Positions 61,851-64,000 of a DNA stretch of 64,000 bases are shown piece by piece. Position 1 is the stretch's first letter, and the number at the start of each line of letters is the position of its first letter. The notes below the pieces were generated by a model. The model saw nothing but the letters and a program-made list of their open reading frames with translations. It made no database searches and had not been told where the DNA came from. Both the position numbers and the translations under genes were made by a program. This DNA is from Rotaria macrura (lineage: Eukaryota; Rotifera; Eurotatoria; Philodinida; Philodinidae): the NCBI GenBank assembly GCA_900239685.1, contig OENT01000344.1, forward strand, positions 5,797-69,796, given 5' to 3'.

Positions 61851-64000
61851 ATGAAATTCTATTCGATCGGACTTTTGTAAAGTGGAGTTATGAACTTTTT
61901 TCGAAAGGAAAAAAAGAGTGAACCGAATTTGGATTTCCCATTCTACATTCATTAGAAATACACCTTTGGCCTTTGACAGTTGTTGTTGAATGCGTTCATA
62001 ATTTAACTTAGAGTTCATATAAACTAGTACATGCTACTACTTTAGTTTTGTAAATTCGTATTCATTGTTAATATATTTTTCCTAGTCTGTGGATTGTCGA
62101 GAGACTATGTTTACCATTAACGATAATTACTATGGGCTATCTTTCAACGTTTGTATTTTAATTGAAAAATTTAAAATAATAAAGTTCGTCCTTGTTTAAC
62201 AGTATTTTTTAGCACATAATGTTTCTTGAATCGTGGTACAAACATCGATGAGTGTATTATTTTTTCACACACATGTAAATTCTGTTGTAAGAAGAAAGTA
62301 TTTGAGTGCTTTTTTTATGCCATTTATTTTACTCTGTGCAGGAAGAAAAGAAATTCTATTTGAAATGCGCAGTTTTTATTTACAGACAGTCTTTCGCAAG
62401 AAGCAGTTATTATGCATAGTTGTAAGTCATCCGATTTTATTGTTGCCATGAGAATAATTAAAGATGATCATGTATCGTTTTAGTTGATACTGAAACGAAA
62501 TAAAATATACTGCGTTCTTTTTTTTTACGTTTTCTATTCCGATGAACATACTTCAAGAAAATTTATGTACATGCAGGTTATACTTGCACCGTTGATCTTC
62601 GATTAAGAAAGAACCTGGACGCAAACAACATGCTAATAAGCTTGAGTCTCTATTGAAAAATGTTCTATCAACTTAGATCTATATTACGTATAAGGAGGTC
62701 AATGCAATGGATTATTAAAATTTATAAAAATTCTGTAAAGATTACAATTTACAGTTTATAATAACTTTAACATGAGTATGATCCTAGAATGAGAAATTTT
62801 TAAAAGAAAACTACGTAGATAGTATTCGAACTTCACGCGACTAGGAAAGAGATGTGAAGCGCTCGCTTCAATCTTACAAAAAATGAACCCCGCATAAAAA
62901 TTGGGTAGTCGGTCGACGAATTCATTTTAATAGCACTGATCGATGAGAAATATTGTCGGATAATTTTCCAATTAAAGACGGAGTATTCTCGTGAGTGTCT
63001 CAATCTAATATCGCTGCAATATCAACAGTACTCATTCTCAAATTCATTATTCGGTAAGCTCTACCAACGTCTATTGACCGATTAGTTATCTCAATGATTA
63101 TCTCAGCACTATCAGTTGTATATCACAGCTGTTTTGTATATGAGCAGATACAGTTGGATGTAACGTTAGGTTCTGTTTTCATTTTAATTATTTCAAAATT
63201 AAGAGGAGGCAAATGAAGTAGAAGAAATGTTACAAAAAAGGTATCGGTTCGATATCAGCATTTGGATGTTACGTTTGAATGATTTTTCTAGGATTTTGCG
63301 TCCTCGAGATCATCATAAAAGTTAGAAAGAAGAAAACCATACGCAGAAATGACTACATAAATGCTGTACTTCGCATCACATTAATTACTAAGAGATTTAT
63401 TCTTTTGATTGAATATAGTATCAGATTGAAAAAAAATATTGTATGGATTCTAATCAATGTAGAATGTCTATTACTATTAACTTTGTTGCATTTTCACTCT
63501 AGTAAATATCTACGTAAGTGTGTGATTCATAATATAAGCAAATAAAGTGCACACAAAATAGAAATCTAGTGCTATTTTAATTCTATTTCGATGACTTATG
63601 TATTCCCTGTTATTCTAACGTCGACTTGTGTTTCAATATAATCATGTCTGGGTGAGTTACTGCAGTGTTTTTTTTATCATCCTTACTTTTAGTTTCACGT
63701 CTTGTAAAGATTGCAATAGGACAGCTTTCATTTTTCGAAAAAGCGTACCTTAAAACAAAACGTAATCGAGTAAAATAGAAGAGAAAACGAAAAAAGATCA
63801 TGTTGAACATGATTCATTTTTTTTTCGATGATAATCTTAGATAAATGTAAAATATGGGTCTTTCGAAAATTGTTTGAATAGAATCCCTAGTAATTACTTA
63901 CGACAAATTAGAATATTTCGACATATTCATAACATGTACGATTTATGATATGATGTCGATTGAGCGAAAACTATATCAAAGAAAAGCATTTTCAGCGAAA
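61851..64000. other. Gene-poor AT-rich end of the window
   Basis: Short open frames only (62233-62451 plus, 63279-63545 plus, 63610-63810 minus), without recognisable protein features. No repeats were recognised. Confidence 0.55.

Noticed and set aside
63279-63545. 88-codon plus-strand frame
   Set aside because: Length is within chance expectation, the Ile/Leu/Lys-rich content is typical of translated AT-rich DNA, and there are no splice-linked neighbours.

Overview
This is eukaryotic, animal nuclear DNA. It is AT-rich (about one third G+C by eye). Genes are split by many short GT..AG introns, mostly 50-75 bp with a few of 0.3-1.5 kb, and long gene-poor stretches separate them. The gene set is metazoan: an aminergic GPCR, a protocadherin, a TMEM106 protein, a beta-1,3-galactosyltransferase-like protein and a LicD/FKRP-like protein. 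A small lophotrochozoan-type invertebrate fits best, and I lean towards a bdelloid rotifer. That lean rests on the short introns, the AT-richness, the abundant fold-back/MITE DNA and TGTGGG-containing hairpins (TGTGGG is the telomeric unit described in bdelloids). It is inference, not proof.

Layout. 1-5 kb: a hAT-type MITE, a small hairpin and otherwise featureless AT-rich DNA. 5.1-7.2 kb, minus strand: a 3-exon biogenic amine receptor. 7.2-25.5 kb: about 18 kb with no gene I can support. It holds two less AT-rich islands full of simple sequence (about 9.7-14.2 and 22.9-25.5 kb), which are candidate 5' regulatory or untranslated regions of the receptor and the protocadherin. 25.6-30.2 kb, plus strand: a 5-exon protocadherin. 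It converges on a 17-exon minus-strand gene (30.6-37.3 kb) for a coiled-coil protein with a hydrophobic C-terminal tail. 37.9-39.0 kb, minus: a GT31 galactosyltransferase-like protein. 40.0-40.4 kb: a second hAT-type MITE. 43.2-43.7 kb, minus: an unrecognised 153-aa ORF. 44.9-46.3 kb, minus: a LicD/FKRP-like type II membrane protein. 47.2-47.9 kb, minus: an intronless TMEM106 homologue. 49.7-51.2 kb, minus: an unrecognised 5-exon gene.

51.7-61.9 kb is a cluster of palindromic mobile elements. It contains a TA-flanked element with almost identical arms around an assembly gap, two TTAA-bounded elements that share ends and an internal palindrome, a 1-kb fold-back element with an 8-bp candidate target duplication, and a 460-bp inverted repeat. 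The rest, to 64 kb, is gene-poor.

The genes do not form a pathway. Two (GT31 and LicD-like) probably work in Golgi glycosylation, and three (receptor, protocadherin, TMEM106) are other membrane proteins. The most unusual content is the set of at least eight inverted-repeat elements, several with readable target-site duplications. All exon joins were made by eye from reading frame, splice signals and protein similarity.
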